From positions 2,642,615-2,706,614 of the forward strand of contig NW_004955435.1 in assembly GCF_000276665.1 (NCBI RefSeq): a DNA stretch of 64,000 bases, read 5' to 3'. A model generated the notes under the pieces. It was not told the origin of the DNA and searched no databases. It worked only from the letters and a program-made list of their open reading frames with translations. This document shows, piece by piece, positions 24,582-37,139 of the stretch. How positions within the stretch are numbered: position 1 is the first letter of the stretch; every line of letters begins with the position of its first letter. The DNA comes from Chinchilla lanigera (Eukaryota > Chordata > Mammalia > Rodentia > Chinchillidae). The position numbers were made by a program, and so were the translations under genes.

Positions 24582-24700
24582 TTCATGAGACTTTCATTAT
24601 TTTGCCATTTTTCAGATAGAAAGTAAAAATTCCTTAGAAAATGGTAAGTCCTTTTTAAAATCTACTTTTGGTTTTGAAATGATTAAAATATATCTAGGGA
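24582..24700 (+). repeat. Imperfect direct repeat, copy B
   Basis: Partner of the copy at 23884-24003. Shared blocks include TCATGAGACT, TCCTTAGAAAATGG (TCCTTAAAAAATGG in copy A) and AAAATATATCTAGG. The spacing between copies is about 700 bp. Confidence 0.65.
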
Positions 24701-25537
24701 TATGGCTGCATTCTAAGATTTATGATATACTTTTCAACAATGACATCTCCTTTATCTATGAAATACAGAGTTAATACCTATTAGAAAGTCTTTTGGTGTA
24801 TGACAGATTTCTATCCAGCAAAACAATCAACCTCAGGAAATACTGCGTAAGGTTCTGAAAAATTCTGCAGTAGGGTTAAGGCACAGGCGATAATTCAACA
24901 GATCTTAGTTGGCTTCTTAGTTGGTCAAGTATCTGAAACACAGCAGAATTTCAGTGCTTCTTGAACAGCTGAATAAATATACTCAAAATCTCATTTGGCC
25001 ACCCTCCTAATAAAGGCATAGTGCTAGCCTATGCCTAGAGAGCTCTGATATGCTATTTACTTCTCCAGAATTATTCTCTTGATTCTGATTGATGGGAACT
25101 GTCCCTTCCATTGTCCTAGAATAAATAATTAAGAACATAAATTACAGAATAATTTGCAAAATTTTTATAACCAACTATACACACAAAGGACAACCACAGA
25201 GTAAGCTAATAAACCATGGCCTAACAAAATTCTCAGTGATGAGTAAACAGTGAAATCGATTTTGCTATTATGTATCTACCATTTAGTATATGACCATGGC
25301 CAAATTTCTTGAACCACTTGAATCTCTCTTCATATATGGATTATAAAAGTGTCGAAAGTGCAGTTATTATTAGAATAAAACAAGATTATCTAGACAAATT
25401 ACTTAGCCCAGCGTTGCTATGCAGAAAGATAACAATAAACGTTATGATATTGCTATAATTTTGAATCACATCTAAAGTACTTTAAAGTGTATTCACTTCA
25501 GTGACTGAGCTTTGCTTTTTGGATGAAGCCATCCTTT
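24701..25537. other. Unique intron
   Basis: Nothing recognisable is seen here. Confidence 0.5.
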
Positions 25538-25655
25538 TATTTTTTTAATTTTTAATTTCTATTAGTGTATATTTGCAGTTCAGAGTGATTAGATTCATTA
25601 TAGGAAATTAGAACATGTGCATAGCATGTATCAATTCTTTTTCCCCTTTTATATT
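25538..25655 (-). mobile_element. Possible L1 3' UTR remnant
   Basis: The T-rich start followed by TTTCTATTAGTGTATATTTG, then GATTCATTATAGG and a TTTTTCCCC end, resembles the complement of a rodent L1 3' terminus. It is short and diverged, so this is tentative. Confidence 0.35.
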
Positions 25656-26118
25656 GCCAGCATTAGTTTTACTTATTTGTAAGTCATTATAAAGTTAATT
25701 ATTATAGATACAGATTAATAACCAGACTAATAAGCCCAAAACGTACAAAACTCAGAAGACAATTATATGAAATCTATGTTTCCTCCATATCACTTAACCC
25801 AACTGTGTTCAAAAACATTTAAGTATTTCCTAATACCAGGCACTAAACACAGTATTAAAAAAATCAGGTTTTCGAGGAAGGGACATGAGAGGTAAGTTCC
25901 AGCTTTGCCAGTTAAAATATTCCCATCTGCAAACTACTGACTTATCATTAAATAAAATTTGCCATCCCAATAAAATTCATTTTCCTTCCCACAACAAGAA
26001 AACAGTGTTATGTTGCCTTAGAACTCATCTCCCTGCATTAAGCTTCATCTACGCTGCCTACTCCAGGGCCCTCACACAGCCCCTCGCCGCACTTCTAGCA
26101 AGCAGAGCCTGTAAGCCT

Positions 26119-26278
26119 ACACACTGCGCCACAAGGGGCACACCTCCTCCCACCCCAGGGAAAGCTGCAGGGGATATACAGATTGTACAAGGAAGGAAGG
26201 AAGGAAGACACACTGCGCCACAAGGGGCACACCTCCTCCCACCCCAGGGAAAGCTGCAGGGGATATACAGATTGTACA
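26119..26278 (+). repeat. Perfect 71-bp direct repeat around an 18-bp GGAA spacer
   Basis: 26119-26189 and 26208-26278 are identical over 71 bp (both begin ACACACTGCGCCACAAGG). The spacer 26190-26207 is AGGAAGGAAGGAAGGAAG. The unit is GC-rich against its surroundings and matches no repeat family I know. Confidence 0.95.
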
Positions 26279-27159
26279 CAATAGTTAATCAGTCACACTG
26301 CTTCCAGCAGTAACAGCTTCCCTCAAGGTCTGTGCATGGGGGGGAGCTTCAGTACTTCTTAGGAAACACTAAGATTACACTATCCCAGCAATTCATGTGG
26401 CACTGCTTGATGTGATCAATTGACAACTTTTCAAAGATATTGCTGATTATGTGACAGTAATTTGTAGAGGCAAAACATATGTGCATGAATAACTTCTAAT
26501 CTTGGAAAAAAGATAACTTTCTGCAAAGTCCATGCTAGTTATCTGAAATAGCAAAGGTGAAGTACAAATGATGTGATCCACCATAACCTGCAATAAACAT
26601 GTGTTGCTACTCTGTGATTTGGGCCTTTATCCCAGTCTGACCCATTTCTCTAGACTGCACCTCCAGATGCTCTCCTGTGGAGCTTCCACTGAGAATACTT
26701 TAATCCATTTTCTTAAAAATCTCTAACAAAATTACTAGGGTCTCAATGTCTTATCAAAACTCTTTTGTTTCAAAAATGGTACATGAAAGGATAATCTTCA
26801 GTAAGTGTAAGTAAAGTATTTTATACCTGCAGAGTTGATTTGTTCCACTGGAGGAAAACAGAAAAAATAAAGTTCACACTGCCAGGAAGACAACTTTCTT
26901 GTCACCTTAGTGTGTTCTTTGTGAATTCAGCAATTCTAACATCCTTCAGCTCCAACACAAATTCCCAGTCATCCTTTTGGCTTGCTCAGCTCCCCAACTT
27001 ACATACTTCAAGACCTTAGTAGTATTTGTACCAAAGCAATTAAACTAAAAAGGCAAAACTAGATTACCAAAAGACTGAAATGCAAAAAAAAAAAAGGGCT
27101 GAAATGCAGTTATAATATCCACATGTCTAATCTTAGACATCACAGTAATTAATATTACC
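26279..27159. other. Unique intron
   Basis: No gene or repeat family was recognised, except a short A-run at 27085-27098. Confidence 0.5.
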
Positions 27160-28020
27160 TATAAAGTTACTTCCTCCATTAGATTCATTCCTAAGTATTA
27201 CATTTTGGTTGATGCCATTGTAAAAGGTGGTTCCCTAATTTCTCTTTCAGTGAGTTTGTTACCAAGGTACAGGAATGCTATTGATTTTTGACTGTTGACT
27301 TTATAACCTGCTATGCTACCAAATTTGGTTATTAATCTAGTTTTTTGGTGGAGTTTTGAGGGTCTTCTATGTACAGCATTAATGTCATCAGCAAATAATA
27401 ATAATTTGTCTTCTTCCTTTCCTATCCTTATTCTTTTCTTCCTTCTCTTGTCTAACTGCTCTGGCTAACGGCTCCTGGTATATATTCGACTGGAGTGGTG
27501 CTACTGGGCATCCTTGCCTTATTCGTGATTTTAGAGTGAAAACTTTCAGTTTTTTGATCACTTAGTATGACGTTAGCTGTTGGTTTATCATAGATGGATT
27601 TTATCACATTGAGATAAAGACATTCTATTCCAATTTTCTTTAGGGTCTTTTATCATGAATGGGTACTGGACTTTGTCAAATACTTTTCTGCATCTATTGA
27701 GATGATCATGTGGTTTTTGTTCTGGGTTTTATTAATGGGGTATATCATATTTATTGATTTGTGTACATTAAACCACTATTGGGATGAATCCTTCTTGGTC
27801 ATGGTGTAAAATCTTTTTGATGATTTTCTGCATTCTGTTTTCAGCATCTATTGAGGATTTTTGCATCTATGTTCTCTAAGGATATTGGTCTGCAGTTCTC
27901 TTTTTATGGTTGGGTTCTTCTCTGGTTTTGGTATCAGGGTAATGCTTTCTTCTAGGAATGACTTTGGGAGTATTGCTTCCCTTTCATTTTCATTAAAGAG
28001 TTTGAGGACTTCAGTACTCT
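27160..28020 (-). mobile_element. L1 ORF2 reverse-transcriptase segment, inverted 5' part
   Basis: The minus strand encodes a decayed ORF2 RT domain. The recognisable order from right to left is a Leu-Phe-Asn-Glu region (~27990), an Ile-Ser-Ile-Asp-Ala-Glu-Lys motif (~27690), a Gly-Cys-Pro-Val-Ala-Pro patch (~27510), the FADD-like active site (~27390), and sequence past the thumb at 27160-27230. Stops and shifts break it. It ends exactly where the plus-strand L1 segment begins in element coordinates, which marks a 5' inversion of one insertion. Confidence 0.88.
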
Positions 28021-29722
28021 GAAAAAGGAGATGGGAGAGGATATCAGAAAATGAACCAATATAGTGAAAATGGCTACATTTCCAAAATTGTTATACAGAT
28101 GTAATGTAATGCCAATCAAAATACCAACAGTATACCTCACAGAACTAGATGCAAATCCTAAAATTCACATGGAAACAGAGATACCTAAAAGAGCAAACCC
28201 AATTCTAGACAACAAAGGTAAGGCAGAAGGCATTATAATTCTCCACTTAAAATTATACTAAAAAGCTACAGTGATTAAAAGCAGCATGGTACTGGCCAAA
28301 CAAACAGAACCAAGGATCAGTAGAACAGAACAGAAAATGTAGAAACAATTTGAAACACACTCAGTTACCTTATCTTTGACAAGGGGGCTCAACACCTTCA
28401 CTGGAAGAAACATAACCTCTAGAATAAATGGTGCCAGCAAAACTAGCATGCCATGTGCCCAAGATTAAAGCTAGACCCACATCTCTCACCACACACTAAA
28501 CTTAAATAAAAATGGATCAAAAATGTACAAATTAAAACAAATAATCTGCTGAAAGATAGACTAAAAAACTCACATACTTTATGAATAAAATCCTTATTGC
28601 ACAGGAAATATTACAAAGAATCAACAACTGGGATTATATCCCATTAAAAAGCCTTTGCATAGCAAAAGAAACCAGAGTGAAGAATCAACCTGGAGAACAA
28701 GAAAAAAATCTTACCAGTTATTCCTCAGATAAAGGACTAATGTCTAGAATATATAAAGAATTCAAAACAATCAGATCCCCCAAATTTAAAGACCCAATCC
28801 AAAAATGGGCATCTGAGATGAATTGACACTTCTCAGGTGAAGAAGTACAAACAGCAAATAAATATATGAAAAATGTTCAGTATCACTGCTCATTCGAGAA
28901 ATGAAAATTAAAACACTGAGATTCCATTACACTGCAGAAAGAATGCCTGTCATCAAGAAATTAACCAGCAGGAAATCCTGAAAGCACTGTGGGGAAAGGA
29001 ACCCTCCTCCATCGTTAGAGGGAGTGGAAACTGGTACAACCAAATGAGAATCAGCAAAAAACTAAACCTAGAGGTTCCCTTTGACCCACTTATTCCCCTC
29101 CTAGACATCTTCCTGAACCAGGTAAAAGCATCATATCAAAGCAATATATAGATACACTCATGTCTATAACGACACAACGTATAATAGCAAATTCTTGGAA
29201 ACATCCCAAGCCCATCAATGGATGAATGGATGAAGTACATGTCATTTACATATATAGTGGAGTACTACTCTGCCACAAAAAAGATAAATTTGAAACCTTT
29301 TTAGGTAAATGGATGTGCCTTGAGAACACAATTATAAGTGAAATCAATTGGACATGTTTGAATACTGCATGTTTTTCTTGCATGACAAACCCAAAGGATA
29401 AATAAGGACCAAAATTGAAGGATATACAGTATATTGGGAAGTAGGAAAAAACCATTCAAATGGGAAGGGGAACAAGAGAGAGAAAGGAGGGGAAGGCAAA
29501 GGGGAAGGAAGGGGATAGGGAGAAAAAATAAGGAACACAAGGAAACAATAAAAACAAAGTTTTGCAAATGGGGAGGGGAAGAGAGATTGAAGGGACGGGA
29601 GGGAAAGGGGAAAAAAGAATTCAAATATGTTACGCACAAGTACAAACTCCCTGTGATGAGTGTGACCATTATGTACATCGAAAACATACCAAGAAAATTA
29701 ACTTTAAAAACTGTAAATTAAG
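28021..29722 (+). mobile_element. L1 ORF2 C-terminal half plus 3' UTR
   Basis: Plus-strand ORF2 sequence starts just after the RT thumb (Asn-Ile-Val-Lys-Met-Ala-Thr-Phe-Pro-Lys at ~28060). It runs through the C-terminal domain with many stops to about 29400. The 3' UTR follows, with a G/A-rich polypurine tract at 29445-29620, a normal L1 feature, and the element ends near 29722. This 3' UTR differs from that of the L1s at 2391, 34497 and 40968. No clear target-site duplication was found. Confidence 0.88.
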
Positions 29723-30469
29723 ATAAGGCTAATATTTGAGTTTAGGTGGTAATACCACTTGCCTCACAAGATTATCACTAAGAATTAATAAATATATTAA
29801 GCTAAGCAGAAAGCTCTTGCAACATGACAGGTAAGCAATAAACTGCGCTATTATTATTATTACTAAGCCCTCCAGCTCCTCCAGTCCTCCTCACCCAGGT
29901 AGCCCACTGCACATCCACTCTGCTGACCTCCTCTCGGAATCATTTCAATTAACAGGTCACAGGTGCCCAGCCACCTTGGCTGTAGTCTCTTCTGTCATGC
30001 CTTCTGCAGAAATTCTGAATGAAAATCTCCATGCCTGCAGAGGAACTGTCTACACAAGATGAGCTGGCATGAGGGCACCACCACCACCAACAGTTAACTG
30101 ACTTCTCAACGCCACGCAACAAAAGAGCTGACTTCCGTGCTCAACCTCGTACCTGCCAGTGGTCGCTCTCTACTGCTTCCATGCCTGTCTTGCCTCATTC
30201 CATCATCCTCACCAAGTAACCCTTCCACCTTTGGGACACAGCGGAAGCTCTCTGGGGGCCATCAGTCTAAGCCTGTTCGTAACTGTCACGGTCTCCACCT
30301 CCATCCTTTGTCGCAAGAGTGTATCAGCTCGGCTTCCTGTGCACAGAACGTCTCCAGAAATGCACTATACTTGGATTCCATTTCCTTCTCCATCCTCTAG
30401 AGTCACATGCTTGTAATTTTAATCTCCTCTACTATTCCTGGAAACTCCTTCTTACCATTTAATTGTGTG
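29723..30469. other. GC-richer unique intron
   Basis: From about 29870 to 30460 the sequence is noticeably richer in C and T than its surroundings. Short overlapping frames occur in it, but I recognise no protein, splice sites or repeat family. Confidence 0.45.
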
Positions 30470-30512
30470 TGGGAGAAGTGTGTGTGTGTGTTTTGTGTGA
30501 GTGTGTGTGTTA
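30470..30512. repeat. (TG)n microsatellite
   Basis: Interrupted TG dinucleotides (GTGTGTGTGTTTTGTGTGAG) adjoin the end of the next SINE. Confidence 0.8.
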
Positions 30513-30725
30513 CAAGAAATGGAACTCAGGTGATCATGCATACCAGCCAAGTATCCTACTACTATCTACATCCTTAACCATTTTTTTTTTTTTTAATTTT
30601 GAGTGCAGTTACCGTTTGAAGGGTCTCACCAAATTGCCCAGGCTAGTCTCAAATTTGTGATCTCCCTGCCTTAGCCTCTGCATAACTTAGATCATGGGCA
30701 TGTACCACCATCACTGGCTCTTTTA
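30513..30725 (-). mobile_element. B1-dID composite SINE
   Basis: The minus strand shows a diverged B1 part (30725-30595, complement of CAAATTGCCCAGGCTAGTCTC and CACCATCACTGGCTC). An internal A-rich linker (T-run 30581-30594) and an ID-like part (30580-30515) follow. The order is the same as in the copy at 509-731. Confidence 0.65.
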
Positions 30726-30892
30726 ATTACTTTTAGCAGTCAAACCCAACATTTTTCCCTAAATTCTACATCTCTTCCCACTTCTGCATAGCCAAAAATG
30801 TGAAAAACTTTGATGTCGATACTGGCAATCTCTATTTCTATTCTTTCTATGCATTCAGTAGAATTCATTCTGTAGCCCATTCCAATCATTGT

Positions 30893-31250
30893 GAGCACAA
30901 CATTTGTCCCCACCCACACGTTCATGTATTGAAATACTAATCCCAGTGCGGTGGTACATAAAGGTAGGACCTGCGGGTGATACTGAAGTAATAAGGGTGA
31001 AGCTGTCATAAAAGGGATTAGTACAATGTCAAAAGAAGCCAGAGATCTAGTTAGCGCTTTTTCTACCATGTAGCCACACACCCAAAAGTTCTCTGTAAAC
31101 CACAAAGAGGGTCTAGTGTTCACCAGGGATCTCTATTGTCATTCTGATTAGACTTCTCACTTTCAAAACTGTAAGAAATCAGTGCGTACTGTTTAAGTCA
31201 CATGGTTTACAGCATTTAATTATAGAAGCTCAAGCTGACTAAGATACCAA
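30893..31250 (+). mobile_element. MLT1-type MaLR LTR, near complete
   Basis: The order of recognisable blocks follows the consensus: TTTGTCCCCACCCACACGTTC, then GAAATACTAATCCCAGTG, a GGTAGGACCTGCGGGTGATAC block, and AAAAGGGATTAGTACAATGTC. CTACCATGTAGCCACACACC, AACTGTAAGAAATCAG and the terminal AGCTGACTAAGATACC close the element. Confidence 0.75.
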
Positions 31251-31312
31251 TCCAGGAGCTTCCATTCCTCCTTCTCCACGGATATGGCTCATGTCACTAA
31301 TTACTGTATGTC

Positions 31313-31417
31313 GGGGTTGGGGATTTAGCTCAGCAGCACAGCTCCTGCCTGGCAAGCGCAAGGTCGTGAGTTCGATCCCCGGCACCAGGAAAAAAACAAA
31401 AAAAAAAAAAAAAAAAA
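31313..31417 (+). mobile_element. ID SINE (BC1-like), young copy
   Basis: GGGGTTGGGGATTTAGCTCA opens the tRNA-derived body. The B box GGTCGTGAGTTCGATCCCC is intact, and a CAGGA(A)n tail of about 30 A follows. The target-site duplication is CTAATTACTGTATGTC (31297-31312) and CTAAGTACTGTATGTC (31418-31433), one mismatch. Confidence 0.95.
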
Positions 31418-31433
31418 CTAAGTACTGTATGTC

Positions 31434-34400
31434 AATCCACTCAGGTCAGAGAATACTTTTTCAGATCACCTTTTATTTGATTTTTGGAACATTTAACAAG
31501 GTTGGCTACTGTCTTCATTTAAAGAAATCTCTTCTTTCATCTTCAAACGCTAACTGCACTCTATCTTTTTGGTCTTTCCCCGGTCTACTTTTTATATGTC
31601 TGTTTTGTTCTACCATTATTTTTCTTAAAAACTGATGAAACTCTTCAATATGAAGAACTTCAAAATATATTCTGATAGGGTGCTTTCTTTGTCTCACTTG
31701 TGAAGATGGCTTCCACTATATCTCTATACTTACTATCAATATGTCAGGCACTCTCATATCTATACAGAACTTCTCTATACTTCTTGGGACCTGTATATCA
31801 AACATAATTATTAAACTCCTTTATTAGTTTACACAACACATACTTACTGTCAGTAAACAAACACAAAACTTTCATTGATATTTCATTGGGCAGACAAATT
31901 AAACATACACAAAAAATAAGTAGTTTAAGAGATAGATTCAAATAAGAGACAGATTAGGAAATATGGGTAAGAAGCAGTGGCAGTATAACTGTGTTACAAC
32001 ATTCTATGGCTGAAGCCAAGGCACGTGAACCTAAGATGACTGCATCTGAGACAAGAACTGAAAACGCAAAGGACCCACACGTGCAGATGTCTGCAGACGG
32101 AAGCAATGGTAGATGGGAAGGTCTGTTTTTCTCCTTCGTTTTCCATTTTTCTTGTGTTCAGTAAAATAATTACAGCTTCTCTCCTCTCTGCTCTATTGTG
32201 TTTTCAGGACACAATAACTACTCTCTGCTTAGCATATTTGTATTTATTTTGTTCTACTTTTCCTATCAAGTGACAAATATTATCACTGTTTTATTAAAGT
32301 AGTACTAATTTTCATGAAAACTTAATAGATCTCCTGAAATATCTTTTGAAGAAAGTAGGACATAAAGGATAAGTAGCAAAGTAAAATAAAATCCTCAAAT
32401 GTGGTAATTGAGCCTCTTCATTTTGTACAGGGCACTCTGTTCAACGGAACAAAACTGTGACGCAAAGAAGCCAGAGCGCAGTGGGCTGAGGCACGCCTGG
32501 GAGGTAACGGCACGGAGTCACGCTCTTCAAACTTCACCTTCAGAGAGCCTGGCAGTGGAACGCCTTCCAGATAACACTGGAGCTGGGTAGAGCACGATAG
32601 TTGGCTTAGTGAATTCTTACAGGTTTTTAAAACTATTTAGTTAAGTATGAACTCATGAACGTAAGTCTTAATTAAGAAAAACCTTGCTTTGCCTGAGTAA
32701 GAAGTGCCAAGACATGAGAGGGCAAGACGAAGTTTCCATCTGAACTCATGTTACACGCTCGACATTTGAAACTGCACGGCCCCTAACTACCAGAAATCAC
32801 TGAATGTGTTTCTCACAAGGTTCACTTATTTTTTTTTTCTCCAGGAAGAGCTCTGAACGTGTAAACAAAATAACAAGGAGCCACTTAGTCAAAAGTAGTT
32901 GCCACTGTTCCAAGCCACTGTCCTCGGCTATTTCAGATCTAATCCCGCCAACATTCCTGTTACCAGTTCCCCATCACAGACTCAGCGTCGGGAATACTTG
33001 ACTTGGGGGATCTTACTCTTTCTAAGGTGGATGTGCCATCTCCTCTATTCACTCTTATCCTGGTTGACCAATCTGAAACCTACACCTCATGGCATGAAAA
33101 AACTTAAGAAGATGTTAAGTATCCATAAATCCATATATAATGGCATTTACCCCCATGCTATAGACCAAGATATGGTCCTTAAGAGATTTCAAGTTATTTT
33201 TTGAAAGTTTTCTTCAGAGAATCCTATATCAAGTTTTGTTTATATTTATAGCTTTAACTCAAAATATCAATAACTTCTTTTCTTCAAAGTCAACCGAACT
33301 GGGTCAACTAGGCAAAGACAAGGAAAAAGACATCAGCAAAAGATGGACCCAGGAAAACATACCATTTAAATGACTTTGCAGGGATGGGGAGGGTCTGAGA
33401 AGGAGAGGATACCTAGGGCAGAGGAGCTAAGGGGCAAGTAAAAGGAATCGAAATGCAGCATGACAGTGAACGTATTTATTAGGTACTGCAAACATATACA
33501 AATACAAATAAATAAGTAAATGACCCCAAGTTTAGTTTTTACATGCTTTAAACATGAAAGCATCTTACTCTTTTCCAATAAACACATTTTCTCGAACCCA
33601 AGGTATGAAATTATTACAATAAAAGCAAATTAAATATATTAAATGCTGCATAATTATCTCATTCATATGGCGAGGGTTCTTAGCTTATCCATGTCTTAAA
33701 AATACTTCCAATTTGCAGTTACATTTCAAACTGCAGATTTGACGCACCAACCAGGAGGAATGCCACAATCCCTGCTGTGCTAAACTTACTGAAACAAATA
33801 GAAAAAACACTTTATTGTGTTTTGGTCCTGTTTTACTATTTTGTAATTGGCCTACGCTACAGGAAATATCCTGTGTTGTAATATATCACTGAGTTACTAT
33901 AGTAATCTAGATTTTTGCTCTTCCTTTATATATGACACAAGGGTTTCTGAGCTATTATTTTATGTCAAGGATAAAAATAAAATGATAAGAAAAGGCTTTT
34001 TAAAACATTATTTAGAAAGGTTTTTCAGGTCACTCGTGACTGCTGCTAATATAATCAAATGTATATTTTGATAATGGCAGTACAGGCACATACAATTCTA
34101 TCCAAATATATATGAAATGGGACTATAAAAATGGGAAGAATTTTTCTAAATATCACTTCCAATTTAAAAGATGAGTAGCGTGTATCTTATTATTCAAAGT
34201 TGACAAAGTTGGTTTTTTCCCTTCTTGATTATTAAAGGCAGTATGACTAAAAAGTCAGTCTCCTTGTCTCCTTGTCTTGGAACGGTCATGATATTCACTT
34301 TTGAAAACTGTGATGTAGGGTTACATACAAGATGTTTATATATTTCTATGTATTTCATGGTTAGTTTTGCCAAAATAAGTAACTTTTATGGAAGTCTTAA

Positions 34401-34496
34401 TATCCTAAATCCATTAAAAGTGATTTTTAGAAAATACTTGGAAAACTTCACTTCATCACTACCTGGATTTACCACAATAAGAGCTCTTTACAATTT
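31434..34496. other. Unique intron
   Basis: No gene or repeat family was recognised. A GC-richer patch at 32430-32590 looks weakly exon-like on the plus strand (an AG after TTTTGTAC, GT after TGGGAG) but has no recognisable product. Confidence 0.5.
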
Positions 34497-35585
34497 TTTT
34501 TTATTTTAAAGATAAAAGAACATTAACAAACAAACAGACATGAACAAAACAGCACCAAAACAATAGAAGCAACACAGAATTTCAGACAAGGTGATAGGAA
34601 ATTAACAATGGTTGCTGTATTCCATACTGTTATCTTCAAACTGGTTACTTAGTTAAACAAATATAGGCATGTAAGATTGATCAAACAATTACACAGTAAT
34701 TGTTCCTTTCAATAAAGCAATAGAAATCAGTAGTACAACCATCTTAGCTATCCTGTGTATACATATTTTCCCTTCTTTCTTTGTTTTCTCTTTTCCCTCA
34801 TGCCAGTTTTCTTTCCTTTTGAGCAGTTTCTTTCCATTTCACAGTATCTAATGTATCTTTTAGATTTTATTTACTCTTTCAGGTTCTTACACTAGTGAGA
34901 CAACACGGTATTTACACATGGGTGTCTGATTTACTCTGCTTATGAGTACGGTCTCTAGTTGCATCCATTTACCTATGAAAGCCTTGTGCTTCTCTTTCTT
35001 TATAGCTGAGTAATATTCCATTATGTAAAAATACCACATCTTTTTTATCCATTCCTCCATTGATGGGCATTTGGGTTGCTTCCACGATTTAGCCATTACA
35101 AATTGTGCTGCTATAAACATGGGGGCACATACATACCTGTGGTACGATGTTTTTAGTTCTTCTGGGAAAATACCCAAAAGGGAAATAGATGGTTTGAATG
35201 GGACCTCTAATCCTAGTTTACTGAGGAAACTCCAAGCTGATCTCCACAGTGGTTTCACCAATCTATACTCCCACCAGCAGCGGAGAAGGGTTTCTTTTTC
35301 TCCACAGCCTCGCCAGCATTTGTTATTGGTTGATTTCTTAACGATAGCCATTCATTCTGGGGTGAGATGGAATCTCAGTGTTGTTTTCATTTGCATTTCT
35401 CAAATGACCAATGATGTTGAACATTTTTTCATGTATTTATTTACCATTTGTATTTCTTTATCTGAGAAGTGTGTATTCATCTCAGATGCCCATTTTTGGA
35501 TTGGATCTTTGAATTGGGGGGGTGCTGATTTTTTTCAATTCTTTCTATGTTCTAGATAGCAGTCCTTTGCCTAAGGGACATCTGC
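34497..35585 (-). mobile_element. 5'-truncated L1, ORF2 C-terminus and 3' UTR
   Basis: On the minus strand the ORF2 end is open for about 154 codons (35351-34887) and contains the conserved Cys-Trp-Arg-Gly-Cys-Gly-Glu-Lys and Trp-Trp-Glu motifs of the L1 C-terminal cysteine domain. The Tyr-Tyr-Ser-Ala-Ile-Lys-Lys block follows. The 3' UTR then runs to a poly-A end (T-run near 34497). The relatively open frame suggests it is younger than the L1M copies. No target-site duplication was recognised. Confidence 0.92.
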
Positions 35586-36834
35586 CTAAAATAAAAATTT
35601 TAACAGTTACACATGAACATAAAAATTTTACATTTTAATGAAGTACCATGTATGTTAATACATGTATACAATGCATAAGGTTTAAATTAAGCTGCAGACA
35701 CTTATATAGTCAAGTATTTAAGGATCATTTTTTAAAGTTAAAATAACTTACAATGGAATTATTTAGTCCATGAAGTAATATAATTCATATAAATGAGTTT
35801 TAACTTGGACAAGCTTTTGAACAATTATACTGAATAGCAAATAATTTCATTTTTAGTGGATAATAAAAAGTCTTATCATAGTCCATTTAGGAAAAACAAC
35901 CAAATTTGTTTTTATATTAAGGGTGGTTTCTCTTAATGTTAACTCTCTTTTAATGTACATTTGAGGGACAGGAAGAGCACATGTAATGTGATATACAATT
36001 TGGAGCTCTGTATTTGGAGCACCTGTTCCTCATGTACTGTGAACATTCACTGAAGATCAGACTGTAAGCATACCAAAAGATGTCATTTCAAATGAAATGC
36101 ATATAGAATTTTCTCAAAGGCAGACACACTTGGGAATACACAATTTTAAAAGTAGAAAGTAAGCATAACGGTGCAGATTACATCTTAAAGTGTAATGTCC
36201 TAAAACCCTATCCTAAAACTCACTGAGGTCTCAAGGTATTGAGATGTTGTACGAATTCATTAAGAAATGTACCTGAATGTATTTATTTCATAAACTTTAG
36301 TTAGGCACATCCTACAGTGTGTCTTTGACTTTATCTATCCCACAGAATCTCACTGATACTTATCTTCCCAGACTAAAGCCAGATTCATCTGACTTGGCTC
36401 ACCCAGGTGTGGCGCACTCAGTGATACAGAAATCTCTCCAGAGAAGAGAGAATTAAAGAAATCAGAAGATAACAGGCTGCAAATTGTAAAGTAAAAACAG
36501 AAACCTTAGAAAAGGTAAGTGTTTAAGTGGTCATATAAAAAGTCCAATTAAAACTAATGTAACTTTGTCTCTGAGGATGTGTTAACCTATGGTTTTGAGC
36601 ACTGACCTGAGTGGACAGGACTAAGTCACCTTAATTGTTCCTTATTGAACTAGACCAATTAATAACTTAATTATTAATAATAACTTATCGACTAAATAAT
36701 AATTCTCACCAAAGTAGTGAATTTCTCATTTATGTGATGTAACCTCAATACATACTACTTTCGTTTTGAAAACACATAAATATTAATCTGGCATTTGATA
36801 AAATATTTTGTTAAAACCAGAAAAGACCTAGCTG
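35586..36834. other. Unique AT-rich intron
   Basis: Nothing recognisable is seen here. Confidence 0.5.
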
Positions 36835-36985
36835 TATTTTGATTCTTCAGATGAAATATAAATTGAAAATTAAGCTTGAAGAGGTAAAGTGGCTTACCAA
36901 AAATTGCAGTCAATCCCAGGGACAGAGTCAAAATTACATCATACTTTATACAGGGGTCACACTTCCTGTTATGCATTCCATGTTT
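36835..36985 (-). mobile_element. MIR fragment
   Basis: GAGGTAAAGTGGCTTACC, then GGGACAGAGTCAAAATTAC matches the complement of the MIR core (GAGGTTAAGTAACTTGCC...GGCAGAGCCAGGATTC). Confidence 0.6.
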
Positions 36986-37139
36986 TTTGAGAAATCTACT
37001 TTGATAACATATATGCACAAAAACATTGTCACACAAAGTATTCCCACTGCCGTAAATGCTCTGTGCTAAAACTACAGCTATTCATACCTTTCTCCCAAAT
37101 GTCTGGCAATATCTAAACTTTTTAGTAACTTAAGATTTG

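Noticed and set aside
29434..29721. A 95-codon Arg/Glu/Gly-rich plus-strand frame and its Leu/Ser/Phe-rich complements
   Set aside because: It is the polypurine tract of an L1 3' UTR.
32408..32590. A 60-codon plus-strand frame with AG and GT at plausible positions
   Set aside because: Weak splice context and no recognisable product; at most a non-coding antisense exon, which the sequence alone cannot support.
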